From Kitasatospora sp. NBC_01287 (lineage in GTDB: Bacteria > Actinomycetota > Actinomycetes > Streptomycetales > Streptomycetaceae), in contig NZ_JAPEPB010000001.1 in NCBI RefSeq assembly GCF_026340565.1, positions 3,696,501 through 3,760,500 of the forward strand: a stretch of 64,000 nt of DNA, written 5' to 3'. The position numbers and the translations under genes are program-made. Positions 51,819 to 61,362 of the stretch are shown here, piece by piece. The notes below the pieces were generated by a model, which ran no database searches, was not told the DNA's origin, and worked only from the letters and a program-made list of their open reading frames with translations. Position 1 is the stretch's first letter, and each line of letters begins with the position of its first letter.

Positions 51819-52798
51819 CGCGCGCTCTCCGCTCCCGTGCCGCTCGCGATCCGCGAGTCCTGCTCGTCCTGCTCGTCCTGCTCGTCCTGCTCGCCGGTGA
51901 TGGTGAGGAAGGCCTGCTCCAGGCCGAGGCTGGTGACCTCCAGGCCGCGCGGGTAGCAGCCGGTCCGGTAGAGGCCGGACACCAGGGCGTCCGCGTCGGT
52001 GGAGCGGATCCGCACGGTGCGCACCTCGGTGCCTTGGCCGCTGATCTCCAGCGCCACCAGGCCGGGCAGCGCGCGCAGCGCCGCCTCCTCCAGGAGGCCG
52101 TCCGCGTCGTGCAGTTCGAAGCTGACCCGGCGGGCGCCGGCCTTGGCCTTGATCTCGGCCGAGGAGCCGTCGGCGATCAACCGCCCGCGGTGCAGCACCA
52201 GCACCCGGTCGGCGATCGAGTCGGCCTCCTCCAGGTAGTGGGTGGCGAAGAGCACCGTGCGGCCCTGCTCGGCCTGCCGGCGCATCGCGGCCCAGAACTG
52301 CCGGCGCACCGAGACGTCCATGCCGGTGGTCGGCTCGTCCAGCACGATCAGGTCGTTCCGGCCGGCGATCGCCAGCGCGAACCGGACCCGCTGCTCCTGG
52401 CCGCCGGAGAGCTTGTCGACCCGGCGGTCGGCGATCTCCTCGATCCCGGCGTCGGCCAGCACCTCGGCCAACCGGTGGCCGCGCGGGTGCACGTCGCAGG
52501 CCAGCTGCACCAGCTCGCGGACCTTGACGTCGGTCATCAGCCCGCCGCTCTGCAGCATCGCGCCCACCCGCCCGGCCTCGATCGCCGCGCGCGGGGCGCC
52601 ACCGAAGAGCGTGACGCTGCCCTGGTCGGGCTCGCGCAGGCCGAGCAGCAGGTCCAGGCTGCTGGACTTGCCCGCCCCGTTCGGACCCAGCAGCGCCACC
52701 GTCTGGCCCGGGTGCAACGCCAGGTCCAGGCCGTTCACCGCCTGGACCCGGCCATAGCTCTTGCTCACCTGTCGGAACGCGGCCACTTCCTCGGCCAT
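51815..52798 (-). CDS. ABC exporter ATPase (DrrA type)
   Basis: This 327-aa ATPase has Walker A GPNGAGKSS near residue 40, signature LSGGQEQRVRFALAIAG near 138, Walker B LIVLDEPTTGMD and the DrrA-like C-terminal domain. The tail contains a (DEQ)4 repeat coded by a 9-bp tandem array. ATG at 52798 has GGGGGAG upstream. It is the first gene of the exporter-kinase operon. Confidence 0.92.
   Translation of the reverse strand: MAEEVAAFRQVSKSYGRVQAVNGLDLALHPGQTVALLGPNGAGKSSSLDLLLGLREPDQGSVTLFGGAPRAAIEAGRVGAMLQSGGLMTDVKVRELVQLACDVHPRGHRLAEVLADAGIEEIADRRVDKLSGGQEQRVRFALAIAGRNDLIVLDEPTTGMDVSVRRQFWAAMRRQAEQGRTVLFATHYLEEADSIADRVLVLHRGRLIADGSSAEIKAKAGARRVSFELHDADGLLEEAALRALPGLVALEISGQGTEVRTVRIRSTDADALVSGLYRTGCYPRGLEVTSLGLEQAFLTITGEQDEQDEQDEQDSRIASGTGAESAR
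51858..51893 (-). repeat. 9-bp tandem repeat, 4 copies
   Basis: TCCTGCTCG is repeated four times on the plus strand and codes a Glu-Gln-Asp repeat in the C-terminal tail of the ABC ATPase. Confidence 0.8.
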
Positions 52799-52929
52799 GT
52801 CCACTCCCCCGTCCTGTTCGCGGTCTTGCTGACCCGACCAGGATCGCCGCCGCGAGGGCGGGGGCGGCAGTGTGCACCGTCGCGTCCTGCGTATGACGGA
52901 TGTCATGCCGCCCCCGCCGTCAGGGGTCC

Positions 52930-55065
52930 CTAGAGCCCCAGCGACTGCCGCAGGAAGGCCACCTGGAGCAGCAGCAGGTTCTCCGCCACCTGCTCCTGCG
53001 GCGTCATGTGGGTGACGCCGGAGAGCGGCAGCACGGTGTGCGGGCGGCCGGCGGCCAGCAGCGCGGAGGAGAGCCGCAGGGTGTGCGCGGCCACCACGTT
53101 GTCGTCGGCCAGGCCGTGCACGATCATCAGCGGCCGCTCCAGCTTCGGCGCGTCCGCGATCAGCGAGTTGGCGTCGTAGACCTCGGGCCGCTCCCCGGGG
53201 TGGCCCAGGTAGCGCTCGGTGTAGTGGGTGTCGTAGAGCCGCCAGTCGGTCACCGGGGCGCCGGCCACCGCCGCGTGGAAGACGTCGGGCCGGCGCAGCA
53301 CCGCGAGCGCGGAGAGGTAGCCGCCGTACGACCAGCCGCGGATCGCCACCCGGCCCAGGTCCAGCGGGAACTCCTCGGCCAGCGAGCGCAGCGCCTCGAC
53401 CTGGTCGTCCAGGGTGGCCCCGGCGAAGTCGAAGGCGATCGCCTTCTCCCAGGCCGGGCTGCGCCCCGGGGTGCCGCGCCCGTCGGCGACCACCACGGCG
53501 AAGCCCTGGTCGGCGAACCACTGCGAAGTGAGGAAGGCGTTGTGGGCCTGCACCACCCTGGCGGCGCCCGGCCCGCCGTACGGGTCCATCAGCACCGGCA
53601 GCAGGCCGTCGCGCTCGCGGTCGTAGCCGCTCGGCAGCACCACGGCGGCCGGGATCCGGCGCGCCCCGGCCAGCCGGAACTCCGGACGGGTGGTCAGCAC
53701 CGGTGTCTCGGCGTACGAGGTGACGACCGCGAGCCGCTGCTCGCCGCGCCGCACCTCGGTCCACTGGCCGGGCCGGTCCAGGTGCGCGCCGGAGAGGACC
53801 GCGACCTCGCCGCCGCGCACCGCGTCCAGCACGGCGCCCCGGTGCAGCTGGCGCGGGCCGGAGCCGTCCAGCGGCACGGCGTAGAGGCCCTGCAGGCCTG
53901 GGGTCTGGTCCTCGGCGCCCTCGCCGGCGCTCGCCAGGCAGAGGGCCTCCTCGGCGTCGATCGCCAGCACGGCCTGCAGGTGCAGGCTGTCGTCGGTGAG
54001 CCGGACCTCCCCCGCGAAGAGCGCGCGGTGCCCCGGCTCGTCGCTGATCCGCACCAGCCGCCCGTCCGGGCTCCAGGCGGGCACCCCGTGGAACAGCTCC
54101 AGCCAGGCGTCGTCCCGCTCGGCGAGCAGCTCGCTGGTGGCCCCGGTCGCCAGGTCGACGCTCAGCAGCAGCTGCGAGCGCTGGTCGCGGGCCTGCACCA
54201 GCAGCAGCGGCGGGCCGTCGGCCGACCAGTGCACCCGGGCCAGGTACGGGTGGGCGGCGCGGTCCCAGACCACCTCGGTGCGCGAGCCGTCCAGGCCCAG
54301 CAGCCAGAGGGTGACCTCGGCGTTGGGCGTGCCGGCGGCCGGATAGGCGACCTCGGTGGGGACGGTGGCGGGGTTGGCCGGGTCGGCGATCCACCAGCGC
54401 TGGACGGGCGCTTCGTCGGCCCGGGCGACCAGCAGCACCCCGCTGTCCGGGGACCACCAGTGGCCGCGGTCGCGGTCCATCTCCTCCTGGGCGATGAACT
54501 CGGCCTGCCCCCAGGTCACCCCGGCCGCCTCGGGCTCGGCCAGCGCGCGGTCGCCACTGCCGTCGACGGCGGTCAGCCGCAGCGCGCCGGCCGTGGTGGG
54601 GTAGGCGACCCAGCGGCCGTCGGGCGACAGCCGCGGGTCGAGCAGCGGGCCGGCGGCGGGCAGCTCACGGGCCCCGCCGGCGACCAGGTCGGCGGCGAAG
54701 AGCCGCCCGGAGAGCGCGAAGGCGGCGCACTCGCCCGCGGCGTCCAGGGTGTAGCCGACGATGCCGGCCGAGCTCTCGCGGCTGCGCTCGCGCCGGGCCC
54801 GCTCGGCGGGCGAGAGGTCCTCCTCGCCGCCGCCGAGCAGCGCGGCGGGGTCGGCGGCCACGCTCTCGGCGCCGGTGGCCGGATCGAGGGTCCAGAGCAG
54901 GTTGGCCCGGTCGCCGCCCGACCGGGAGCGCAGGAAGACGACCCGGGCGTCGTCGGGGGCCACCGCGAAGGAGCGGGGCCGGCCGACGGTGTAGCGCTGG
55001 GTCCGCGCGTACTGCCGGGGGAAGCTGTCCGCGGCCGTGCCGGCCGGGTGAACGTCATTGGTCAT
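52930..55065 (-). CDS. S9 family (DPP-IV type) serine peptidase
   Basis: This 711-aa protein has an N-terminal beta-propeller region (residues about 40-440) and a C-terminal alpha/beta-hydrolase domain. The catalytic Ser is in RGWSYGGYLSA near residue 575, Asp in HGLADDNVV near 655 and His in SGVTHMTPQE near 690. MDPYGGPGAARVVQAHNAF precedes the domain. It should remove dipeptides from short peptides; there is no signal peptide, so it is probably cytosolic. ATG at 55065 is the start. Confidence 0.92.
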   Translation of the reverse strand: MTNDVHPAGTAADSFPRQYARTQRYTVGRPRSFAVAPDDARVVFLRSRSGGDRANLLWTLDPATGAESVAADPAALLGGGEEDLSPAERARRERSRESSAGIVGYTLDAAGECAAFALSGRLFAADLVAGGARELPAAGPLLDPRLSPDGRWVAYPTTAGALRLTAVDGSGDRALAEPEAAGVTWGQAEFIAQEEMDRDRGHWWSPDSGVLLVARADEAPVQRWWIADPANPATVPTEVAYPAAGTPNAEVTLWLLGLDGSRTEVVWDRAAHPYLARVHWSADGPPLLLVQARDQRSQLLLSVDLATGATSELLAERDDAWLELFHGVPAWSPDGRLVRISDEPGHRALFAGEVRLTDDSLHLQAVLAIDAEEALCLASAGEGAEDQTPGLQGLYAVPLDGSGPRQLHRGAVLDAVRGGEVAVLSGAHLDRPGQWTEVRRGEQRLAVVTSYAETPVLTTRPEFRLAGARRIPAAVVLPSGYDRERDGLLPVLMDPYGGPGAARVVQAHNAFLTSQWFADQGFAVVVADGRGTPGRSPAWEKAIAFDFAGATLDDQVEALRSLAEEFPLDLGRVAIRGWSYGGYLSALAVLRRPDVFHAAVAGAPVTDWRLYDTHYTERYLGHPGERPEVYDANSLIADAPKLERPLMIVHGLADDNVVAAHTLRLSSALLAAGRPHTVLPLSGVTHMTPQEQVAENLLLLQVAFLRQSLGL

Positions 55066-55346
55066 GGCCGCACCCTACGGCGTCCACCCGCCGGTGATCA
55101 CTCGTTCGGCGCAGTGCCGGGAAGTCGCCCGGTCGGTCCCCCGCACCCCCTCCCACCGGCCGTTGCGCCCCTTCGGAGCCCCCATGATCGAGCGGACACG
55201 GACTCACGGACAGTAATGCGGAGCTCACTGATCGGGTATTCCTTGTTCAGTGATCCGGATGATCGATATCCGGTTCGCCGCTGTCCCGCACGGTCCTAGC
55301 CGCCCGCCAGCCCGGGCGGTACACCCGGAAAGGGGTGTGAGCCGCC

Positions 55347-55541
55347 ATGGCTCTGTCCATCTCCGCGGCCATGCTGATGCTGGTCATCGTGGTGGTGCTG
55401 ATCCGCCGCTCCGGCCTCAAGCTGGCCCACGCGATCGTCTGCGGACTGCTGGGGTTCTACCTCGCGTCCAGTTCGATCGCACCCTCGATCACTCAGGTGA
55501 CCAGCAACCTCGCCGGGATGCTCAATGACCTGAAGCTCTGA
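55347..55541 (+). CDS. small integral membrane protein
   Basis: This 64-aa protein has two hydrophobic helices (residues 4-19 and 28-45, [15 protein letters not shown] and [17 protein letters not shown]) separated by RRSGLK, with a short polar C-terminus. I recall similar proteins as conserved in streptomycetes without function. The ATG has a purine-rich GGAAAGGGG region upstream. It is divergent from the S9 peptidase. Confidence 0.72.
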   Translation: MALSISAAMLMLVIVVVLIRRSGLKLAHAIVCGLLGFYLASSSIAPSITQVTSNLAGMLNDLKL

Positions 55542-55572
55542 CGGCGGCGCCGGTCCACCGGGCGGCGGTGGT

Positions 55573-55578
55573 TAGGCT
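55573..55578 (+). promoter_or_regulatory. -10 box of a probably leaderless mshB transcript
   Basis: TAGGCT ends 7 nt before the mshB ATG (55586), the spacing typical of leaderless transcripts, and there is no ribosome-binding site. Confidence 0.5.
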
Positions 55579-55585
55579 GCTCCCC

Positions 55586-56485
55586 ATGACCGCTGCCGCC
55601 ACCCGCCGCCTGCTGCTGGTGCACGCCCATCCCGACGACGAGTCGATCGGCAACGGCGCCACCATGGCCCGCTACACCGCCGAGGGCGCCCAGGTCACCC
55701 TGGTGACCTGCACCCTCGGCGAGGGCGGCGAAGTGATCCCGCCCGGGCTCGCCCACCTGACGGCGGACCAGCAGGACCGGCTCGGCGCGCACCGGATCGG
55801 CGAGCTCACCGCCGCGATGGGCGAGCTCGGCGTGTCCGACGTCCGCTTCCTCGGCGGCCCCGGCCGCTACCGGGACTCCGGGATGATGGGCCTGCCCGAG
55901 AACGAGCGCCCCGACTGCTTCTGGCAGGCCGACGTGGACGAGGCGGCCGGCCACCTGGTCGCCGTGGTCCGCGAGGTCCGCCCGCAGGTGCTGGTCACCT
56001 ACGACGAGCGCGGCGGCTACGGGCACCCGGACCACATCCAGGCGCACCGGGTGGCGACCCGCGCCGCCGAGCTGGCCGCCGACCCCGCCTTCCGCCCCGA
56101 GCTCGGCCCGGCCTGGCGGATCGTCAGGCTCTTCTGGAACCGGATGCCCCGCTCGGTGCTGCTGCCCGGCCTCGCCGCGGCCGCCGAGCGCTTCCCGTTG
56201 GCCGCCGAGCCCGGGGAGGTGCCCGGCGTGATCGGCGACGAGCTCATCGACGCGGCGCTGGACGGCGCCCGCTACGCCGGCCGCAAGGCCGCCGCGATGC
56301 GCGCGCACGCCACCCAGATCACCGTGGACGGCTCCTTCTTCGCCCTGAGCAACGACCGCTGGCAGCCCCTGGTCGCCGACGAGTACTACCAGCTGGCCCA
56401 GGGCGGAACCACCGCGGAGCGGCCGCTGACCGACCTGTTCGCCGGGCTGCCCGGCGCCGAGGCAACCGGAGTCGAGACCCGATGA
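55586..56485 (+). CDS. mshB: mycothiol biosynthesis deacetylase
   Basis: This 299-aa LmbE-type zinc deacetylase of the mycothiol pathway removes the acetyl group from GlcNAc-Ins. Zinc and catalytic motifs are [12 protein letters not shown] near residue 13, [17 protein letters not shown] near 45 and [16 protein letters not shown] near 140. It is cytosolic. The ATG 55586 is preferred over GTG 55568, because the -10 box TAGGCT leaves no room for the longer form. It ends in an ATGA overlap with the DUF6113 gene. Confidence 0.92.
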   Translation: MTAAATRRLLLVHAHPDDESIGNGATMARYTAEGAQVTLVTCTLGEGGEVIPPGLAHLTADQQDRLGAHRIGELTAAMGELGVSDVRFLGGPGRYRDSGMMGLPENERPDCFWQADVDEAAGHLVAVVREVRPQVLVTYDERGGYGHPDHIQAHRVATRAAELAADPAFRPELGPAWRIVRLFWNRMPRSVLLPGLAAAAERFPLAAEPGEVPGVIGDELIDAALDGARYAGRKAAAMRAHATQITVDGSFFALSNDRWQPLVADEYYQLAQGGTTAERPLTDLFAGLPGAEATGVETR

Positions 56486-56913
56486 CCAACCCGCTGCACA
56501 CCGTGCTCGGCACCCGCGCGCAGCGGCTGGCCGAACCGCTGCCGCCCCAGTGGGTTCGCGTGGTCTGCTACGCGGTGCTCCTGGTGCTCGGCCTGCTGGT
56601 CTCGATCTGCGGTTCTTTTGTGCAGGCTCTGTGGAGCCCGGGCGGTCTGCTGCTCACCCTCGCGGCGGGCGGCGCGCTCTCCTACGGAGGCCTGCGGCTG
56701 ACCGGCACCAAGCTCGGCGCGGGGGTGCCGCTGATCGGCTGGTTCCTCGCCCTGCTGGTGCTGCTGGCCCCGCGGCCCGAGGGCGACATCGTCTTCGGCG
56801 CCTTCGCCGACGCCTACGTTTACGTGCTGCTCGGCTGGCTGCCGGGGCTCGCCTGCGCGCTGCTGCCGACCCGCTCGCCGTTCGCGTTCGGGATCCCGCG
56901 CCAGCGGGACTGA
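56482..56913 (+). CDS. DUF6113 family membrane protein
   Basis: This 143-aa protein has four hydrophobic helices (residues about 26-45, 50-70, 80-97, 105-125), as expected for DUF6113, a small family usually coded next to mshB in streptomycetes. The function is unknown. Coupling to mshB by ATGA suggests a link to mycothiol or redox biology, which is only inferred. Confidence 0.82.
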   Translation: MTNPLHTVLGTRAQRLAEPLPPQWVRVVCYAVLLVLGLLVSICGSFVQALWSPGGLLLTLAAGGALSYGGLRLTGTKLGAGVPLIGWFLALLVLLAPRPEGDIVFGAFADAYVYVLLGWLPGLACALLPTRSPFAFGIPRQRD

Positions 56914-57107
56914 GCCGGCCCGGGCCCGACGGGCAGTCAGCGTGCCGGGCCCGTAGGCTCGGCCGTGCCGAACCGGACGTTTCGGGTTCTGGAACCGGAC
57001 GTATCGGGTTCTAAGGGAAGCAGTTCGCCACCCTGGCGTTCCCAGTATGGTGGTGCCGCAGCAACGTCGGACGAGCCGTCCGGCCGCGAACCCGGAGCAG
57101 AGCAGCA

Positions 57108-59657
57108 TTGAGCAGCCGCGAATCTGACAACGCCTATTCGTCCTCCCGGCGGGGGGCGACCCCCGGCCACAGGGCGGGCGAGGAGTCCGACGCCTACCCG
57201 TCGGGCACCCCGCCGTACGGCATCCCGGGCCTGGGCAACGGCTTCGACCCCTTCGGTGCGGGTCCCGCCGCGCGCACCCAGCCGCCGGACCCCGCGCCCG
57301 GCGGTCCCGGCGGTGGCGCCGACGACGACGCCCCCAGGACCGAGACGACGCTGACCACCCGGATCTCGATCAACATCCCCGGCTCCCGGCCGATCCCGCC
57401 GGTGGTGGTGCGCAGCACCGTCAAGCCCGAGGAGCAGGGTGACGAGGCGTCCGCCACCGGGGAGCGCCGGCTGCCGCCGGTTCAGCCCGCGCCCGGGCCC
57501 GGTGCTTTCGAGCCGGCCGGCCGCGCCGCCACCGCCCCGGAGCCGCCGGCCGCGCCCGAGGGCAGCGAGTCGGAGTCGACCGGCGGCTGGTTCCGGCCGC
57601 GGCAGAAGGGCCGGCCCGAGCCGGTGGGCTCCGCCGCACCCCGCCCCGCCGCGCCGAGCAGCGGAGCGGCCACCGCCGCGCAGGCCGCTCCCGCCGGGCA
57701 GGCCTTCCAGCAGAGCGGTCCGCCGGCCGCGCCGCTCTTCTCCGCGGAGAGCACCCTGCAGACCCCGCTGCCCCGACCGGCGAGCGGGCCCGCGACGCCG
57801 TTCACCGCGCCGGCGCAGCCCGGCTACCCCGCCGATCCGTACGCGACCGGCGGCGACCCGTACCCCGCGCAGGACCCCTACCGCGCGCAGCCGGCCCAGC
57901 CCTACCCGGGCGGCGAGCCCTACCCGGGCGGCGAGCCCTTCGCCGGCGGGGCCCGGTTCGACGGCAGCCAGTTCAACGGCGGCCAGTTCGGCGGCGGCCA
58001 GTTCGGCGACAGCGGGCAGGCACCCGGGTACGACCCGTTCGCGGGCGCCGACCCGTTCGACACCGGCCACGGCCGGCCCGCGGGCGGTCCCGCGCACCCC
58101 GACGCCACCCCGTACGCGAACGACGCCACCCCGTACGCGAACACCGCCCCTTACGCCGGTGAGCCCTACCAGGGCCTCCCGACGGGTCCCGCCGACCCGT
58201 ACGCCCCGGTCCCCACGCACCAGCAGCCGCAGCCGGCAGCCGGCCAGGCGCCCGCCCCCGCCGACCCGTTCGGCACCACCGCCAACCCGCGCCCCACCGG
58301 GAACCCCGGCGCGCCCGGCCGGTTCGCCAAGCCGCAGCCGCCGGTGAACCCGCCCGGCTCCTACGGCCGCGGCGGCGCGCAGTTCGACGACTCCGAGGAC
58401 ACCCAGATCGGCGGCTTCGACCCGATCAGCGGCGAGCCGCAGGGGGAGGCCATACCTGGCCTGCCGGTGGCCGGCCTGTACGGCGCCGCACCCACGCCTC
58501 CCCGGGCCGGCACGGCGGCCGCCAGCCACCCGGCGGGCCCGCCCGCAGCACCCGGCACGCTCGACCCGGTGGGCTCCGAGCCGGCCGGCACCCCGTTCGG
58601 CACCGCCCCCCGCGCCGCCGGGTCCCCGGCCGCCGCGCCCCAGGCCGCGCCCGAGCCCGCACCCGCCGCGCCGAAGCGGGCCCCCGCCGCCAAGCCGAAG
58701 GCCCGTTCGAAGGCGCAGAAGCTGCTGGCCACCGGCATAGGCGGGGCGCTCTTCCTGGGCGCCGCCGCCTACGGCACCGGCCTGATGCTCAACCAGGCCG
58801 ACGTGCCGCGCGGCACCACCGTGCTCGGCAACGACATCGGCGGCGACAGCCGTGACCAGGCGGTCCATCAGCTCGACGGCACGGTCGGCAAGATCGGCGC
58901 GCAGCCGATACAGCTGAAGATCGGCGACCAGACGCTGCCGCTGGATCCGGCCACCGCGGGTCTGAGCTTCGACACCACCGCCACGGTGGACGGGCTGACC
59001 AGGCACAGCTACAACCCCGAGACCGTGATCGAATCGCTGGGCGGCGGCACCAACGCCGTGCCGCCGACGGTGAGGATCGACCGGGCCAAGCTGAAGGCCG
59101 CGCTGGACAGCCTGGCGGCGAGTTCGGCGCACGGCCTGAAGGAGGGGTACGTCCAGTTCAGCGACAGCGGCGACCCGACCGTGGTGCCCGGCCAGGCGGG
59201 GCAGGCGGTGGACGGCAACTCGGCGGTCGACCAGGTCGCGCAGAGCTACCAGGACCGGGCCGCCGGCAAGACGGACGGACCGATCACCCTGGCCGTGACG
59301 GCCGCGCAGCCCAAGGTCTCCACCCAGGCGCTGCAGCAGGCGGCCGACGGCCTGGGCCAGGCCATTGTCAGCGGCAACGTCACCGTGTTCGCCCCGAACG
59401 GAATCCGCAAGTTCGTCTTCACCCGAGCACTGGCGGCGAAGGCGCTCACCCTGGCCCCGGACGCCAACGGCAACATCGGCCCGAAGTGGGATCTGGACCA
59501 GCTGGGCGCGGCTGTCGGCACCACCTTTGACAAGCTCAAGTTCCGTAAGAGTGATGGCACTTCGGCACCGATCACAACCCAGGACGTGGCGGACGGGATC
59601 GCCTCCGTCTATGACAAGAACAGCGTCGCGGAGCGCACTTTCAAGTTCCATATGTGA
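57108..59657 (+). CDS. membrane-anchored PG_binding_4/VanW-like cell wall protein
   Basis: This 849-aa protein has a very long disordered cytosolic N-terminus (about 530 residues) with Pro/Gly/Tyr-rich blocks such as repeated GGEPYPGG and FNGGQFGGG units and DATPYAN repeats. A single transmembrane helix follows (about 540-563, LLATGIGGALFLGAAAYGTG), then an external part with two tandem PG_binding_4-like domains (RGTTVLGNDIGGDSRDQAVHQL, then PTVVPGQAGQAVDG). The C-terminal VanW or L,D-transpeptidase module is lacking. TTG at 57108 is the start. It may link the wall to a cytosolic partner. Confidence 0.8.
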   Translation: MSSRESDNAYSSSRRGATPGHRAGEESDAYPSGTPPYGIPGLGNGFDPFGAGPAARTQPPDPAPGGPGGGADDDAPRTETTLTTRISINIPGSRPIPPVVVRSTVKPEEQGDEASATGERRLPPVQPAPGPGAFEPAGRAATAPEPPAAPEGSESESTGGWFRPRQKGRPEPVGSAAPRPAAPSSGAATAAQAAPAGQAFQQSGPPAAPLFSAESTLQTPLPRPASGPATPFTAPAQPGYPADPYATGGDPYPAQDPYRAQPAQPYPGGEPYPGGEPFAGGARFDGSQFNGGQFGGGQFGDSGQAPGYDPFAGADPFDTGHGRPAGGPAHPDATPYANDATPYANTAPYAGEPYQGLPTGPADPYAPVPTHQQPQPAAGQAPAPADPFGTTANPRPTGNPGAPGRFAKPQPPVNPPGSYGRGGAQFDDSEDTQIGGFDPISGEPQGEAIPGLPVAGLYGAAPTPPRAGTAAASHPAGPPAAPGTLDPVGSEPAGTPFGTAPRAAGSPAAAPQAAPEPAPAAPKRAPAAKPKARSKAQKLLATGIGGALFLGAAAYGTGLMLNQADVPRGTTVLGNDIGGDSRDQAVHQLDGTVGKIGAQPIQLKIGDQTLPLDPATAGLSFDTTATVDGLTRHSYNPETVIESLGGGTNAVPPTVRIDRAKLKAALDSLAASSAHGLKEGYVQFSDSGDPTVVPGQAGQAVDGNSAVDQVAQSYQDRAAGKTDGPITLAVTAAQPKVSTQALQQAADGLGQAIVSGNVTVFAPNGIRKFVFTRALAAKALTLAPDANGNIGPKWDLDQLGAAVGTTFDKLKFRKSDGTSAPITTQDVADGIASVYDKNSVAERTFKFHM

Positions 59658-60211
59658 GCATGTCAAAAATACCCCGATCCGAGCCCCGGAACGTTCTCGT
59701 TCCGGGGCTCGGACGTGTTTCCCGGCGACATCCCGCCAGTGGCGTGTAACTGACACCGAGGGTGGGCAGCAACTCCCCCGACGGATTCCGGGAGGGCGCG
59801 TAAAGGCTGACGAATAGTCGCCAGAGGCGGCTTCCCGCCAAATCCGTCCGATTATCGAACGCTGAAAACCGGCGGGTAATCCTCTCAAGTCCACCCAAAA
59901 CGGACAGGTTTATCTATGCGCGTCGACCTCCTAAACAACAGGGTGGTGCGTCCAGATACCGGTGTTACTAAGCCCTCGTTACGAACTTATGAACGAGCTT
60001 TGTGGCATTATGTCCGTTTTGTCACGTCTCGCCAGGGGGTTGTCAAGTAGCTGAAAGCTACAAACTGGTGGACATTCCAGAACGAAGCCAAAACTGCCTG
60101 TCCAGCTACAGAGAAACTCTTGACGTTCGATAAACGAGTTGCGAGAGTCCGTTCGACCAACTTCTTCCACGTTGCTGCTGCACAGACCACACCGGCGGGA
60201 GCTTTCGCACC
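59658..60211 (+). promoter_or_regulatory. 554-bp AT-richer upstream region of the oligopeptide ABC operon
   Basis: No gene is supported here. After the terminator at 59678-59713 the GC content drops clearly from about 59800 to 60180. Small inverted repeats are seen at CTCGTT-n11-AACGAG (59975-60000) and GTAGCT-GAA-AGCTAC (60047-60061). TTGACG at 60119-60124 is a possible -35 but no good -10 follows. The size and low GC suggest a long leader or several regulator sites. Confidence 0.4.
59678..59713 (+). terminator. strong terminator after the wall-protein gene
   Basis: Perfect 16-bp arms (59678-59693 and 59698-59713) flank a TTCT loop, 20 bp after the stop at 59657. The downstream U-run is weak. 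Confidence 0.8.
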
Positions 60212-61237
60212 ATGACGACGCCAACTGAGGACACGACAGAGACCGACCCGGTCCTCGTCGCGTCCGCGACAGGGGACGGCGGCGACAAGCCGGCTGTGCT
60301 CCTGGGGCGCACCCCGCGCCAGATTGCCTGGAGCCGCTTCAAGCGCAACCGCACCGGTGTGCTCTGCGCGTTCATCGTGATCGCCTTCATCCTGATCGCG
60401 ATCCTCGCGCCGGTGATCACCTCGCTCGAGGGTCAGTCGCCCTACATCCCGTACGGGCTGCGCCACCCGGAGCTGCTGGACGACTTCGGCGTTCCGATCG
60501 GCGCCAACGGCGGGATGAGCTCGTCCCACTGGTTCGGCATCACCCCGAACTCCGGGTTCGACATCTTCAGCAAGCTGATCTACGGGATCCGCACCTCGCT
60601 GGGCATCGGCCTGCTCATCACGATCGTCTCCAGCATCCTGGGCATCGTGATCGGCGTGGCCCAGGGCTACCTGGGCGGGCGCTTCGACTACTTCGTCGGC
60701 CGCTTCAGCGACCTGCTGCTCGGTCTGCCGACGCAGCTCTTCTACATCGCCTTCACCCCGGTCGTGCTGAACATGTTCGTCCCGGCGGACAAGGCGACCC
60801 CGGTGCACATCCGTGTGATCGCGATCGTCATCGTCCAGGCCTTCCTCGGCTGGATGGCCACCTCCCGTCTGCTCCGCGGCCTCTCGCTGAGCCTGCGTGA
60901 GCGCGAGTACGTGGAGGCGGCGAAGATCGCCGGCGCCTCCTCCTGGCGCATCATCACCAAGGAGCTCATGCCGAACCTGGCGACCACCATGCTGGTGCAG
61001 GTCACCCTGCTGCTGCCCGCGATGGTCACCGCCGAGGCCGGCCTCTCCTACCTCGGTGTCGGCATGGTCGAGCCCACCCCCGACTGGGGCCTGATGTTCC
61101 AGGACGCGGTGGCGAACTACCAGAACGACCTGACCTACCTGCTCTTCCCCGGCCTGTCGCTGACGATCTTCGCGGTCGCCTTCAGCCTCTTCGGGGACGC
61201 CGTCCGGGACGCGCTCGACCCGAAGACGATCCGCTGA
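60212..61237 (+). CDS. dipeptide/oligopeptide ABC transporter permease (DppC/OppC type)
   Basis: This 341-aa permease has an N-terminal OppC_N segment (RQIAWSRFKRNRTGVLCAFIVIAF) and then about five more helices with the EAA loop EYVEAAKIAGASSWRIITKELMPN near residue 232. It forms the importer with the downstream DppB-like permease. The gene order (C, binding protein, B) is characteristic of this actinobacterial operon. Confidence 0.92.
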   Translation: MTTPTEDTTETDPVLVASATGDGGDKPAVLLGRTPRQIAWSRFKRNRTGVLCAFIVIAFILIAILAPVITSLEGQSPYIPYGLRHPELLDDFGVPIGANGGMSSSHWFGITPNSGFDIFSKLIYGIRTSLGIGLLITIVSSILGIVIGVAQGYLGGRFDYFVGRFSDLLLGLPTQLFYIAFTPVVLNMFVPADKATPVHIRVIAIVIVQAFLGWMATSRLLRGLSLSLREREYVEAAKIAGASSWRIITKELMPNLATTMLVQVTLLLPAMVTAEAGLSYLGVGMVEPTPDWGLMFQDAVANYQNDLTYLLFPGLSLTIFAVAFSLFGDAVRDALDPKTIR

Positions 61238-61362
61238 CCGCTTTACCGCAGTTCCGCTCCACCGCAGGACCCCCTGTAACCCAGTCCGGCCACCCCGGGG
61301 CAGTGCCGCCCCGCCGGTCCGCGCTGGCCAGACCCATCATGACCAGTGACAGGTAGGAAGCA